DNA of 64,000 nucleotides from assembly GCA_012516785.1 (NCBI GenBank), contig JAAYWH010000055.1:1-64000 (forward strand), given 5' to 3'. Under the pieces are notes generated by a model that searched no databases, had not been told where the DNA came from, and saw only the letters and a program-made list of their open reading frames with translations. Both the position numbers and the translations under genes were made by a program. Each line of letters opens with the position of its first letter. The first letter of the stretch is position 1. Origin of the DNA: Methanomicrobiales archaeon (GTDB taxonomy: Archaea > Halobacteriota > Methanomicrobia > Methanomicrobiales > Methanospirillaceae). This document shows positions 1-8,563 of the stretch, one piece after another.

Positions 1-64
1 ATTTTCATCTTTTATGCTTGTGGCCCTCAAAGGAATCATGTTATTTTTTAATGAGCCCGCCTGC

Positions 65-1843
65 CTATTCCCCCGCCTCTTTATCGGTGTAATAATAATA
101 TTCTCCGCTCGATTTCTGGTCCCGGTCGAGGTATGAACCAGGCTTGTTGATCCTCGGCCTCCCGGTTTTGTCCCGCCTGAAGGTAACCCCAAGGCGGGAG
201 AGGAAGCGGTTCATTCCCTGCCGCATATCGAAAGGACCAGTGGCCTCACCCCTCACCCCTGGTTCCCCATCGAAGAAGAGGATCCGCTCGCTGATCATGT
301 CGATCAGGTAGATATCATGGTCGATGACAAGGATGGCAGCATCCTTCCCATCGACATGCTGCTTGAACATCCTGGTGATCCGGACCCGCTGCTCTACATC
401 GAGGTGGGCGCTCGGCTCATCGAGCACGTAGAGATCGGCATCCCTTGAAAGGCAGGCAGCGATCGCGACCCGCTGGAGCTCTCCCCCTGAGAGGGTATCG
501 ATCGGGGACTGGAGGAGCGGAGAGAGCGAGAGGGGTTCGATGATATCGTGCTGGTAGGCTGAGCTGTCAAACGAACGCGTGATCTGCCTGAGGGAAAATT
601 CAACGGTGTCTGATGACGTGGCTTTGAGGTACTGAGGTTTATAGGAGATCCGGGTCTCTCCGGAAAGTGGGCCCTCATCAGGCTCTTCCACTCCCGCCAG
701 GAGCCGGGCAAAGGTACTCTTACCGATCCCGTTCGCACCGACCACCCCGAGCACTTCCCCCGTGCGTATCTCCCCGGGGGATATCTCGAGCCGGAACCGA
801 TCGTAGCTCTTGCTCATCGCCGGGAACTCAAAAAGGAGTGCACGTTCGGCATGCTTCTCGTGTGCACGCTTCTCGAACACCACCGGGTACTCCCTGAACC
901 GCACATTCTCTTCAGGGAGGTAGCCCTCCAAGTACTCATTGATCCCGACACGCACCCCTTTCGGCTGGGTGATAACCCCAAAAACGGCCGGTTTTCCGTA
1001 GGCGACATGGACGGTATCTGCAAGCATGTCGAGGATCGCAAGATCGTGCTCAACGATCACGATCGGCCGGGTGGCAGCAAGTTCCCGGATGATCCGGGCG
1101 GCAGCCATCCGCTGGTAGATGTCCAGGAACGGGGTGATCTCATCGAGGAAGTAGAAGTCAGCCTCGCGGGCAAGGCAGGCCACGATTGCCACACGCTGGA
1201 GCTCTCCCCCGGAAAGGGTTGCGATGTCATGATCAAGCAGGGGAGTGAGCATCAGGGCCCCGATGTACTCATCGAGTTTTCCCCTCTCATCGGTAGTTTT
1301 GAGGAGCTCTGCAGGGGTTCCCGAAAACACCCGCGGGATATAATCGATATACTGGGGCTTGATCGCCACTTTCAGCCGTTTCTCTGAGACCGTCCTCAGG
1401 TAGTCGAAGAGCTCGGTGCCGGTATATTTCCTGAGAATCTCTTCCCACCCGGCTTCCCGTTCGAACTCACCAAGGTTCGGCTTGAGCTGGCCCGAAAGGA
1501 TCTTGACTGCGGTACTCTTCCCGATACCATTTGCGCCGAGGATGCCGGTCACCTTTCCCTCGACCGGGATGGGAAGGCCGTACAGGGCGAACCCGTTCTT
1601 CCCGTACCGGTGGGTGGCATGCTCCAGCTCCTCGGGGAGGCTGACGATGTCGATTGCTTCGAACGGGCATTTTTTTACGCAGATCCCACAGCCGACACAG
1701 AGCTCTTCTGAGATGACCGCCTTCTTGTCCTCGCCGATGATGACCGTCTCGTCTCCGGTCCTCACCCGCGGACAGTACAGGATGCACTCGGTGCCGCATT
1801 TCCTGGAATGGCACCGGTCACGGTGGACTACTGCGATACGCAT
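65..1843 (-). CDS. ABCE1 / RNase L inhibitor homologue, ribosome-recycling ATPase
   Basis: Twin ATPase that splits ribosomes into subunits after termination or rescue, acting with aRF1 or Pelota; soluble. The N-terminus holds two Fe-S cluster motifs: Cys11, 16, 20 and 24, then a ferredoxin-like C-V-G-C-G-I-C-V-K-K-C-P near 49-60. Two ABC domains follow, each with Walker A G-A-N-G-I-G-K-S-T (first at about 103-111) and the signature L-S-G-G-E-L-Q-R. The second Walker B reads Y-V-L-D-E-P-S-A-H-L-D. At 592 residues it is full length. It lies 7 nt downstream of the EMC6-like gene on the same strand, so the two are probably cotranscribed. The divergent neighbours encode RqcH and Pelota, its expected functional partners. 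Confidence 0.97.
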   Translation of the reverse strand: MRIAVVHRDRCHSRKCGTECILYCPRVRTGDETVIIGEDKKAVISEELCVGCGICVKKCPFEAIDIVSLPEELEHATHRYGKNGFALYGLPIPVEGKVTGILGANGIGKSTAVKILSGQLKPNLGEFEREAGWEEILRKYTGTELFDYLRTVSEKRLKVAIKPQYIDYIPRVFSGTPAELLKTTDERGKLDEYIGALMLTPLLDHDIATLSGGELQRVAIVACLAREADFYFLDEITPFLDIYQRMAAARIIRELAATRPIVIVEHDLAILDMLADTVHVAYGKPAVFGVITQPKGVRVGINEYLEGYLPEENVRFREYPVVFEKRAHEKHAERALLFEFPAMSKSYDRFRLEISPGEIRTGEVLGVVGANGIGKSTFARLLAGVEEPDEGPLSGETRISYKPQYLKATSSDTVEFSLRQITRSFDSSAYQHDIIEPLSLSPLLQSPIDTLSGGELQRVAIAACLSRDADLYVLDEPSAHLDVEQRVRITRMFKQHVDGKDAAILVIDHDIYLIDMISERILFFDGEPGVRGEATGPFDMRQGMNRFLSRLGVTFRRDKTGRPRINKPGSYLDRDQKSSGEYYYYTDKEAGE

Positions 1844-1850
1844 GGGTGGT

Positions 1851-2213
1851 TCACGCTATAATTCCGCTCGTCAGGAGGATGGTCCAGGTGATGAACCAGA
1901 AGGCAAAGGTCATGAAACCCTGATAGAACCAGTCCTTGAACCCGAGGGGCTTTAAAAAGAGGTGCATCAGCATGAAGATATGTTTCTGCACCACGATGCC
2001 TGCGATCATGATGAGGAGGGCAAGGATGGTATAGCTCTGGAACCCAAGGATCTGTGATGAGTCGATGGCAAGGTACGAGATCACCCCGGTGATGATCCCC
2101 AGTGCCGTTGCAATAAGGGTGCGTTTGATTTTCCTGCTGTTTTCCTGCCGCTTCTCTTCAGGCGAGAGTTTCTTTGGCAGTTCCTCCTTCTCCTTTACCT
2201 CATCTGCACTCAT
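1851..2213 (-). CDS. Small three-helix membrane protein, EMC6-like
   Basis: A 120-residue protein with a charged, lysine/glutamate-rich cytoplasmic N-terminus (residues 1-30) followed by three hydrophobic segments at about 33-51, 60-80 and 100-118. This size and topology match the archaeal EMC6-like family, relatives of a subunit of the eukaryotic ER membrane protein complex for membrane insertion; I assign it by pattern, not by search. It is the first gene of a probable operon with the ABCE1 homologue 7 nt downstream, which suggests a link between membrane insertion and ribosome recycling, although that is only inference. Start is ATG; the upstream 56 bp is the divergent promoter region shared with rqcH. 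Confidence 0.75.
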   Translation of the reverse strand: MSADEVKEKEELPKKLSPEEKRQENSRKIKRTLIATALGIITGVISYLAIDSSQILGFQSYTILALLIMIAGIVVQKHIFMLMHLFLKPLGFKDWFYQGFMTFAFWFITWTILLTSGIIA

Positions 2214-2269
2214 CGTGATACCAGTAGTCCTATTTTTTAGTCTTTAAGCAATATGTAATTTGGTATCGG
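2214..2269. promoter_or_regulatory. Divergent promoter region, EMC6-like/ABCE1 versus rqcH/pelA
   Basis: A 56-bp AT-rich spacer between two divergent genes, with T-rich and ATTTTTTAGT-like stretches that could act as TATA elements in either direction. No clear operator is visible. Its shortness means the two halves of the ribosome-rescue cluster share a control region. Confidence 0.45.
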
Positions 2270-4162
2270 ATGGCCACAAAAGAAGGGATGAGCGGGGTAG
2301 ATGTTCACGCGGTCGTGGCCGAATGGCAGAAATTCCTCCCCCTCTGGGTCAGCAAGATTTACCAGTTCTCCTCCTCACATATCGTGATCCGGCTCAACGG
2401 GCAGGAGCATGCCCGGCACCTGCTCCTGGTCGAGAGCGGCCGGCGTGCCCACCTGGTGAGTAGTATCCCCGCACCCCCCAAATTACCGCCACCCTTTGCG
2501 ATGCTCCTCCGCAAACACCTTGAGGGGGGCAGGGTGCTCGGAGTATCGCAGCCGGGTCTCCAGCGGATCATCTGTTTTGATATCGGAAAACAGAATACCA
2601 CGTTCCACCTGGTGATCGAACTGTTCGATCAGGGGAATCTGGTACTCTGCAACGATGCCTGGACGATCATCCAGCCGCTCAGGCCTCACCGGTTCCGGGA
2701 GAGAGATATCATTGCGGGTGAGGTGTACCGCCTCCCTCCTGCCGATCCGGCAACATTTTCCAGGGAGGCATTCGGCAGCTTCCTGAAGAATGACGACCGG
2801 GATGTCGTGCGGGCACTTGCCGTCGGTGCATTGCTCGGAGGGAGGTACGCCGAATATCTCTGCCGGAAGGCAGGCGTAGAGAAGACCATTCCTGCCGGCG
2901 AGGCAGATGCAGACCGGCTGTATCGGGAGCTCCAGGCACTGATGCACCGTGCAGAAGAAGGGATCGAACCGGTACTCACCGGGAGGGAGTGCCTGCCCTT
3001 CCCCGAGGATGCAGGGAGCGGAACGGCCGGCACCGGCAGTTTCAACCAGGCCCTCGACCGGTTCTTCCCCGGGATTCCGTCCTCCCCCGCTGAAGCGGCA
3101 CCAGCCGCGAAGGGTCTCTCCAAAGAGGAGCGGATACGGAAGCGGCAGTCTGAAATCCTTGCCGGATATGAGCAGAAAGCTGCCCGGACTGAGAAGATTG
3201 CGGCCATGATGTACGAGTCGTACCAGGATCTCGGGGATATCATACGGGTGCTCGATGAGGCCAGCAGGAGAATGTCATGGCAGGAGATCGAGCAGGTACT
3301 CCGGAAGGGCAGAGACGGTCCTGCAGGAAGGATCAGGTCCGTGAATCCCGCCGACGCCTCGGTAGAGGTAGATATCGGGGAGCGGGTGACCCTGTATGTC
3401 CATGAGAGCCTCGAGGCAAATATCGGCAGGTACTACGATACCCTGAAAAAACTGCGGAAGAAGATAGCCGGTGCAAAAGCCGCGATGGATCGCCCGGTCG
3501 CTCCCCCACGGCAGCAACGTGCGGGATCCCCGGTCATGAAGAAGCGATGGTATCACCGGTTCAGGTGGTTTTCCACCAGTGACGGCGTCCTGGTGATCGG
3601 CGGGAAAGATGCCTCGCAGAACGAGGAGCTTGTCAAGCGGTACATGGAAGGGGGCGACCGCTTTGTCCATGCCGATGTGCACGGTGCAAGTGTCGTGATC
3701 GTGAAAGGGAGGACTGGCAGGATGGATGAGGTGACACAGTTTGCCGCATCGTACTCGGGGGCATGGAGGAGCGGCCATGCCACCGCTGATGTCTACGCGG
3801 CAGATCCCGGCCAGGTGAGCAAGACACCCGAATCCGGAGAATACGTGAGCAGGGGTTCTTTTATCGTCAGGGGTGAACGGGAATATTTCAGGGATGTGCC
3901 GCTTGCAGCCGCCATCGGCCTTCAGCGTGAGCCTGAACTGGCAGTGATTGGAGGACCTCCCTCCGCGGTGGCCTGCCGGACCTCTCTCTTCGTGGTCCTG
4001 AAACCCGGCACGTTCGAACCGAACGATACGGCCAAGAAAGTGCTCCGGGCATTGCGTGCGAGGATTGGCGAGGAAGAGGCAAGGACACAGAAGGCAGTCC
4101 TGAACACTGACCGGATCGCGGCATTTGTCCCGCCAGGCGGGTCTGACATCGTGGAGCCATGA
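2270..4162 (+). CDS. rqcH: RqcH / NFACT-family ribosome quality control protein
   Basis: Archaeal member of the Rqc2/RqcH/NEMF family (NFACT-N, coiled coil, NFACT-R), which binds 50S subunits carrying stalled peptidyl-tRNA; bacterial RqcH adds alanine tails. The N-terminal domain covers about 1-250, a helical middle with basic residues about 290-420, and the NFACT-R (DUF814) domain starts near residue 423 with K-K-R-W-Y-H-R-F-R-W-F followed by G-G-K-D-A-S-Q-N-E and H-A-D-V-H-G-A. All of this is intact at 630 residues. The ATG of pelA overlaps its stop by 4 nt, so RqcH and Pelota are translationally coupled. Alanine-tailing activity in archaea is not something the sequence can show. Confidence 0.93.
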   Translation: MATKEGMSGVDVHAVVAEWQKFLPLWVSKIYQFSSSHIVIRLNGQEHARHLLLVESGRRAHLVSSIPAPPKLPPPFAMLLRKHLEGGRVLGVSQPGLQRIICFDIGKQNTTFHLVIELFDQGNLVLCNDAWTIIQPLRPHRFRERDIIAGEVYRLPPADPATFSREAFGSFLKNDDRDVVRALAVGALLGGRYAEYLCRKAGVEKTIPAGEADADRLYRELQALMHRAEEGIEPVLTGRECLPFPEDAGSGTAGTGSFNQALDRFFPGIPSSPAEAAPAAKGLSKEERIRKRQSEILAGYEQKAARTEKIAAMMYESYQDLGDIIRVLDEASRRMSWQEIEQVLRKGRDGPAGRIRSVNPADASVEVDIGERVTLYVHESLEANIGRYYDTLKKLRKKIAGAKAAMDRPVAPPRQQRAGSPVMKKRWYHRFRWFSTSDGVLVIGGKDASQNEELVKRYMEGGDRFVHADVHGASVVIVKGRTGRMDEVTQFAASYSGAWRSGHATADVYAADPGQVSKTPESGEYVSRGSFIVRGEREYFRDVPLAAAIGLQREPELAVIGGPPSAVACRTSLFVVLKPGTFEPNDTAKKVLRALRARIGEEEARTQKAVLNTDRIAAFVPPGGSDIVEP

Positions 4163-5184
4163 AAGCTGAAGAGGGAGAACTGCAGCGCGGATTCGGCGAG
4201 ATACGCCTGTTCCAGGAGAGCCTGGACGATCTCTGGCACCTGGAACACCTGATCGGTCCGGGTGATCTCGTCTTTGCCACGACGCTCCGTTCGGTGGAGT
4301 CGGCTTCGGACAAGCTGCGCCCGGACAAGCCGGAGAAGCGGCCGGTCCGGCTCGGCATACGGGTCGAACGTACCGAATTCCACCGGTTTGCCAACCGGCT
4401 CCGGATCACCGGGATCATCGAACACGGGGACGAGGCCGGTTCCTACCATACCCTGAATATTGAACCTGGATACGAGATCTCGGTCATCAAACGGTGGCGT
4501 CCTGTCGATCGGGAACGGATCGACCGGGCCGTGAAGGCATCGGTCTATGAAGCGGTCCACATCCTGACCATCGAGGAGGGCGAGGCCGAGCTCTTCCGTA
4601 TGCGGCAGTTCGGCCCGGAGGCGGTCCTTACCATCACCTCGGGAAGCGGAAAGGAATCGGGAACCGGGCTCCGGTCATCTTTGTTTGAGCGGGTGGCCTC
4701 CCTTCTGGAAGGGATCACCGGGCCGCTTGTCATTGCGGGACCCGGATTTGTGAAGGACGATCTGGTTCGGTATCTCCGTTCCGCCAGTCCGGAACTCGCC
4801 GCACGATCCCTCGTGGTCGAGACCCGGAGGATCGGGATCGGGGCGGTCCAGGAGGTGATCGGGCTTGGCATCCTTGAGCGGATACACGAGGACATCCAGC
4901 TCGGAAACGAGGTCAGGCTGTTTGCCGAGCTCCTTTCCCGGATAGCGAAAGGCCTCCCGGCCGCCTATGGAAGGGCAGAGGTGAAGAAAGCGATCGATTT
5001 TGGCGCCTGCGAACGCCTGCTCATCGTGGACACCCTCCTGCGTGATGAGGAGATCATCCACCTGATGGACAGGGCGGAGCAGATGAACGCCGGCATCGTT
5101 GTCTTTTCCAGCGCATTTGAGCCGGGCAGACAGCTGGAGGGGCTCGGGGGCATCGCTGCCCTGCTGAGGTACCAGATCGGATGA
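4159..5184 (+). CDS. pelA: Pelota (Dom34), mRNA surveillance protein
   Basis: aRF1-like protein that enters the A site of stalled ribosomes and, with ABCE1, splits them without peptide hydrolysis. The 341-residue length and three-domain arrangement fit archaeal Pelota: an Sm-like N-domain (about 1-130, including L-G-I-R-V-E-R-T-E-F and the later H-T-L-N-I-E-P-G), a central domain, and an L7Ae-like C-domain (about 265-341, V-K-K-A-I-D-F-G-A-C-E-R-L-L-I-V-D). The GGQ tripeptide of true release factors is absent, as expected. Its ATG overlaps the rqcH stop codon, so it is the second gene of that operon. Confidence 0.96.
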   Translation: MKAEEGELQRGFGEIRLFQESLDDLWHLEHLIGPGDLVFATTLRSVESASDKLRPDKPEKRPVRLGIRVERTEFHRFANRLRITGIIEHGDEAGSYHTLNIEPGYEISVIKRWRPVDRERIDRAVKASVYEAVHILTIEEGEAELFRMRQFGPEAVLTITSGSGKESGTGLRSSLFERVASLLEGITGPLVIAGPGFVKDDLVRYLRSASPELAARSLVVETRRIGIGAVQEVIGLGILERIHEDIQLGNEVRLFAELLSRIAKGLPAAYGRAEVKKAIDFGACERLLIVDTLLRDEEIIHLMDRAEQMNAGIVVFSSAFEPGRQLEGLGGIAALLRYQIG

Positions 5185-5306
5185 ATCGCGGAGCGGAGCG
5201 AAGAACAGAAAAGCGAAGAGCTCTTTTTCCATCCAAGGGGAACAGCACGATACCGATCTCACCAGGGGGAGGTACAGGACACCGGAGGGAAGCAGGACTG
5301 CCGGGG

Positions 5307-5573
5307 TCAGATCCTGCTCCGGATCCAGTCCGCGTACTGCTGGCGGAGTGCGGCAATCTCATCGGATGACAGTTCCTTTTTCTGGGTGCTGTCGAGGTAG
5401 CGTTCGAGCTGCCTGATGATCTGCTCTGCAACCGAATAATCCTCTACTTCAAGGTAAGCCGGCCCCTGCCTGACACTGATCGCCTCCCCGCACCGGGGGC
5501 AGAGTTTCCACTGCTGGTACCGGTCTACGTAAGAGAACGTATGGCAGCCGGGACACCGGATGATGAGATACAT
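5307..5573 (-). CDS. Small zinc-ribbon protein, DUF1922 type
   Basis: An 88-residue protein beginning M-Y-L-I-I-R-C-P-G-C, with two cysteine pairs (C-P-G-C and C-P-R-C-G) about 16 residues apart and the F-S-Y-V-D-R-Y-Q-Q-W-K-L-C-P signature that I associate with the methanogen DUF1922 family. A helical C-terminal half follows. The internal ATG at 5573 is chosen over an upstream ATG at 5657 because the family starts at this position and the extra 28 residues look non-coding. No function is known to me; a nucleic-acid or protein-binding zinc module is plausible. It is convergent with pelA and divergent from cofE. Confidence 0.8.
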   Translation of the reverse strand: MYLIIRCPGCHTFSYVDRYQQWKLCPRCGEAISVRQGPAYLEVEDYSVAEQIIRQLERYLDSTQKKELSSDEIAALRQQYADWIRSRI

Positions 5574-5683
5574 CAGCAATGGCTGATTGCATCCTTTCTG
5601 GTATATAAATATCGTGCTCCCGGGATCCCCCTGGCTACGGCAGCTGTATTTTATCATCCTGGTTTACCTACGCTAGAAAAGAT

Positions 5684-6430
5684 ATGAGAGACGAGTCGAT
5701 CCAGGTCATGGGAGTCCGCGGGCTCCCGCTGATACAGGAAGGGGATGATCTCTGCACCCTGATCAGTGAGCGGGTAGATCTGCAGGAGGGCGATATCATC
5801 TGCATCGCTTCATCGGTCTATTCCAAGGCAATGGGATACACGCGGTCACTCGGGGAGATCATTCCCGGCGAGCGGGCGTGCCGGATAGCCGGGAGAACCG
5901 GGGAAGACCCCCGCTTCATCCAGGGGGTGCTTGACGCCTCAAAGGAGGTCCTCCTGGAGTATCCCTTTGTCCTCTCTGAGCTGCCCTGCGGCCATGTAGG
6001 GGTGAGGGCAGGGGTCGATCAGAGCAACATCGAGAAGGAGCACATCATCCTTCTCCCCCCTGATCCCATGGGTGCAGCATTCGATCTGAAGGAGGGATTC
6101 CGTGCTGTTGCAGGAGTCGAGACAGGGGTGATCGTGACCGATACCTGCGGCCGATCGTTTCGGAGGGGACAGACCGGCCATGCCATCGGTTGGAGCGGCA
6201 TGACAGCGATCCGCGATTTCCGGGGGGATACCGATCTCTTCGGGCATGTCCTGAAGATCACCGAAGAGGCGGTGGTTGACGAGATCGCCGGGTTTGCCAA
6301 CTTCATCATGGGAGAGAGCAATAACGCGGTCCCGGCAGTGGTCTTCCGGAACTGTCCCTCCTGGAGCGGCCATGACAACCTGTACTTCTCCCCCGAAGAA
6401 GACATCATGAGGAGGCTGCTCACCTCCTGA
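5684..6430 (+). CDS. cofE: Coenzyme F420:L-glutamate ligase
   Basis: GTP-dependent enzyme that adds the first gamma-linked glutamates to F420-0, making the F420 needed for hydride transfer in methanogenesis. The 248-residue length matches archaeal CofE. Recognisable parts are G-V-R-G-L-P-L-I near the N-terminus, I-I-C-I-A-S-S-V-Y-S-K, the metal/nucleotide segment V-T-D-T-C-G-R-S-F-R-R-G-Q-T-G-H-A-I-G at about 151-169, and the G-E-S-N-N-A-V-P-A-V stretch near 210. It stands alone, with the DUF1922 gene divergent upstream. Confidence 0.94.
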   Translation: MRDESIQVMGVRGLPLIQEGDDLCTLISERVDLQEGDIICIASSVYSKAMGYTRSLGEIIPGERACRIAGRTGEDPRFIQGVLDASKEVLLEYPFVLSELPCGHVGVRAGVDQSNIEKEHIILLPPDPMGAAFDLKEGFRAVAGVETGVIVTDTCGRSFRRGQTGHAIGWSGMTAIRDFRGDTDLFGHVLKITEEAVVDEIAGFANFIMGESNNAVPAVVFRNCPSWSGHDNLYFSPEEDIMRRLLTS

Positions 6431-6838
6431 GTGTCAGGATCTGCGCCGGAACGGTTCCCGAATGAAGACATCAGAATGACGATCCTGGACTCCTGACGTT
6501 CAGGGACCTGGGGGAATCGTCCCGCTACTGCGATCTTGAGGAAACTCCTCTTTCCTTGCAGACAAGGAGCCGTGCAGACACAGGTTCCGATTGAAGCCAT
6601 ACGATGAGAACCCTGACTTTTTGGCCTACAAGGAGCTGTGCTGGAGCAGATCGTAGTGCAGAATCACCCCGCGGGAGATCGGGAGCATCCCAACGACACC
6701 CCAGGCTGCAAAGGGCGGGATCATGGTCACCCCTCTTTATGCCGGGAAAAGACTGGTACAGCCACCTCCTTCGAACAGGTACAACGGTGTTGCCGCCCGG
6801 GAATCGGAAAAACAGAGGGAAGGGGGGGATACCTGATT
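6431..6838. other. Intergenic stretch, 408 bp, no gene recognised
   Basis: Between the convergent cofE and Sec61 beta genes. Short open frames here have no recognisable composition, start signal or family pattern. I see no tRNA, no strong hairpin and no conserved motif. Confidence 0.4.
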
Positions 6839-6997
6839 TCAGGTAAAGAGGTTCAATACAAGGATGAATACCGAAATTGCAACCGCTACCACAATAACAG
6901 CAATGGGATTGATATGGATCGCCCTTTTATCCTCGCTCTCGTAGTAGTTGACCAGCCCGGCAGAGGAGATCAGCCTGCCTCCTGCTTTTTTTGCCAT
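6839..6997 (-). CDS. secG: Preprotein translocase subunit Sec61 beta (SecG)
   Basis: A 52-residue protein: a short cytoplasmic N-terminus with M-A-K-K-A-G-G-R-L-I-S-S-A-G-L-V-N-Y-Y-E-S, then one transmembrane segment at about 32-50 near the C-terminus. This is the tail-anchored layout and the G-L-V-x-Y-Y signature of archaeal Sec61 beta, the small subunit of the SecYE-beta translocon. The ATG at 6997 lies at the right place for the family; an upstream extension of the same frame runs into the amidohydrolase gene and is rejected. The 48-bp spacer to the divergent amidohydrolase gene must hold both promoters. Confidence 0.93.
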   Translation of the reverse strand: MAKKAGGRLISSAGLVNYYESEDKRAIHINPIAVIVVAVAISVFILVLNLFT

Positions 6998-7045
6998 ACC
7001 TATTAATTTCTCATTATCCCTATTTAAAATCGGTGAACCCGGGAT

Positions 7046-8089
7046 ATGCCCAGTGGCGAGCGTGTGGTGGAGGGGCGGGCCCTTATCGGAGAGATGCTTG
7101 AGGAGAGAGAGGTAGCGATTGTTATCCGCGGGGGCAGGATCCACCGCATCGAAGACCGTGCGCCCCGACCGGGTGCCCCCTGGATCTGCCCGGCCCTCTT
7201 CAATGCACACACGCACCTGGGAGACAGTGTGGCAATGGACGTCCGGGCAGAGGGGAGCCTGGAGAACCTGGTCACCCCTCCCCACGGGCTCAAGCACCAG
7301 ATACTCGAAAAAACACCCCCTGGCGAGCTGATCCGGGCGATGCGCGCAACCCTGGAGTTCATGCAGGAGGCAGGGACAGCCGGATGTGCCGATTTCCGGG
7401 AAGGCGGCCCGGCAGGAGTGCAGGCACTGCGCACCGCTGCAGAGGGGATCTCCTGCGTCCCAGTCATCTTCGGCCGTGAAGGGGGAGAAGCGTATGCCGA
7501 TGGGCTGGGGGTCAGTAGTGCAAGGGATAACCACGGTCTTGAACAGATCGTACGCCGTTCGCGTGAAATGAAGAGGCTGATCGCCTTTCATGCCGGAGAG
7601 CGGGACCGTTTTGACATCGATTCGGCCCTTGACTATGCCCCCGATCTCATCGTGCACTGCACTCACGCAACGAGCCGCCAGCTTCGCAGGTGTGCAGAAG
7701 AGGAGATACCCATCGCCGTCTGTGCCCGGTCGAACTGGACCCTCGGGGTGACCGATTCCCCGGGCAAGCCGCCTTTAAAAAAGATGATAGAGGCGGGGTG
7801 CAGGATCGTTCTTGGAACTGACAACTGCATGTTCGTCCAGCCCGACCTGTGGCGCGAGATGTCCTTTATCGCGACGGTCTACCAGATTCCTCCCGCCCTC
7901 ATATTCAGGGCAGCGGTGGAAGGATCGTGCCTCACAAAGACTCCCCCTTTTATCACGGAGGGATGTCCCGCCCGGTTTCTCGTGATCCACCCCGGTGACT
8001 CCAACCTCTGGCTCTCCCATGATATGGTAACAACGCTGGTCAAGCGGGCCGGACGGAAAAATATCGTCACAAAAGTTTTTAATTGCTGA
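7046..8089 (+). CDS. Amidohydrolase-superfamily protein (cytosine deaminase / chlorohydrolase-like)
   Basis: A 347-residue metal-dependent hydrolase of unknown substrate. Metal ligands of the superfamily are visible: the N-A-H-T-H motif at about 53-57, a histidine in I-A-F-H-A-G-E near 181, H-C-T-H near 203, and the aspartate of G-T-D-N near 258. The family acts on C-N bonds of nucleobases, pterins or related rings. It is shorter than the MTA/SAH deaminase found later in this window and lacks its C-terminal beta domain extension. It stands alone between secG and the UspA gene, and context does not name the substrate. Confidence 0.85.
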   Translation: MPSGERVVEGRALIGEMLEEREVAIVIRGGRIHRIEDRAPRPGAPWICPALFNAHTHLGDSVAMDVRAEGSLENLVTPPHGLKHQILEKTPPGELIRAMRATLEFMQEAGTAGCADFREGGPAGVQALRTAAEGISCVPVIFGREGGEAYADGLGVSSARDNHGLEQIVRRSREMKRLIAFHAGERDRFDIDSALDYAPDLIVHCTHATSRQLRRCAEEEIPIAVCARSNWTLGVTDSPGKPPLKKMIEAGCRIVLGTDNCMFVQPDLWREMSFIATVYQIPPALIFRAAVEGSCLTKTPPFITEGCPARFLVIHPGDSNLWLSHDMVTTLVKRAGRKNIVTKVFNC

Positions 8090-8100
8090 AAAGACATTAA
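8068..8100 (+). promoter_or_regulatory. Promoter of the UspA-CBS operon
   Basis: The A/T-rich stretch AAAAGTTTTTAATTG at about 8071-8085 resembles a BRE plus TATA box, about 40-55 nt before the UspA ATG at 8126. It overlaps the 3' end of the amidohydrolase gene. Confidence 0.5.
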
Positions 8101-8125
8101 TAGAAAAGCTCTTTTGGAGAGTACC

Positions 8126-8563
8126 ATGTTCCGACACATCCTGGTGGCCATAGACGGGTCAAAAATAAGCGATAATGCATTGAAGGCCGCGATCGAAGAG
8201 GCACGGGTCTGGAAGGCAGAGGTTCATGCCGTCTACGTTGTGGAGACAGGGCTCTTTTCATCCCTGCCCATGGACAGTACCTGGGAGATCATGTACAGCA
8301 TGCTTGAAAAGGAAGGAAAGACTGCGCTGGATACGGCAAAAGAGCTGGGAGAACAGCATGGCGTCACGATCCAGACCTACATCCGCCAGGGGCATGCGGG
8401 AAACGAGATCCTGAAAGCAATCAATGAACTTCCTGTTGACCTTGTGGTGATGGGATCCCATGGAAAGAGCGAGGTAGACCGGATACTCCTTGGCAGTGTC
8501 AGTTCATTTGTCGTCTCAAACTCTCCAAAAACAGTTATGGTGGTGCGACCATCGAAGCCATGA
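8126..8563 (+). CDS. Universal stress protein, UspA family
   Basis: A 145-residue single-domain UspA protein beginning M-F-R-H-I-L-V-A-I-D-G-S. The ATP-binding pattern G-x2-G-x9-G-S is intact near the C-terminus (V-M-G-S-H-G-K-S-E-V-D-R-I-L-L-G-S), so it belongs to the nucleotide-binding class. The ATG at 8126 has GGAG at 8116-8119 six bases upstream and fits the family N-terminus better than a TTG at 8114. Its stop overlaps the ATG of the CBS gene by 4 nt. USP and CBS proteins both sense adenine nucleotides, so the pair may form an energy-status module; this is inference. Confidence 0.93.
   Translation: MFRHILVAIDGSKISDNALKAAIEEARVWKAEVHAVYVVETGLFSSLPMDSTWEIMYSMLEKEGKTALDTAKELGEQHGVTIQTYIRQGHAGNEILKAINELPVDLVVMGSHGKSEVDRILLGSVSSFVVSNSPKTVMVVRPSKP

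Noticed and set aside
7000-7666. Upstream extension of Sec61 beta
   Set aside because: The protein is normally about 50-60 residues; the extra sequence is antisense to the amidohydrolase gene.
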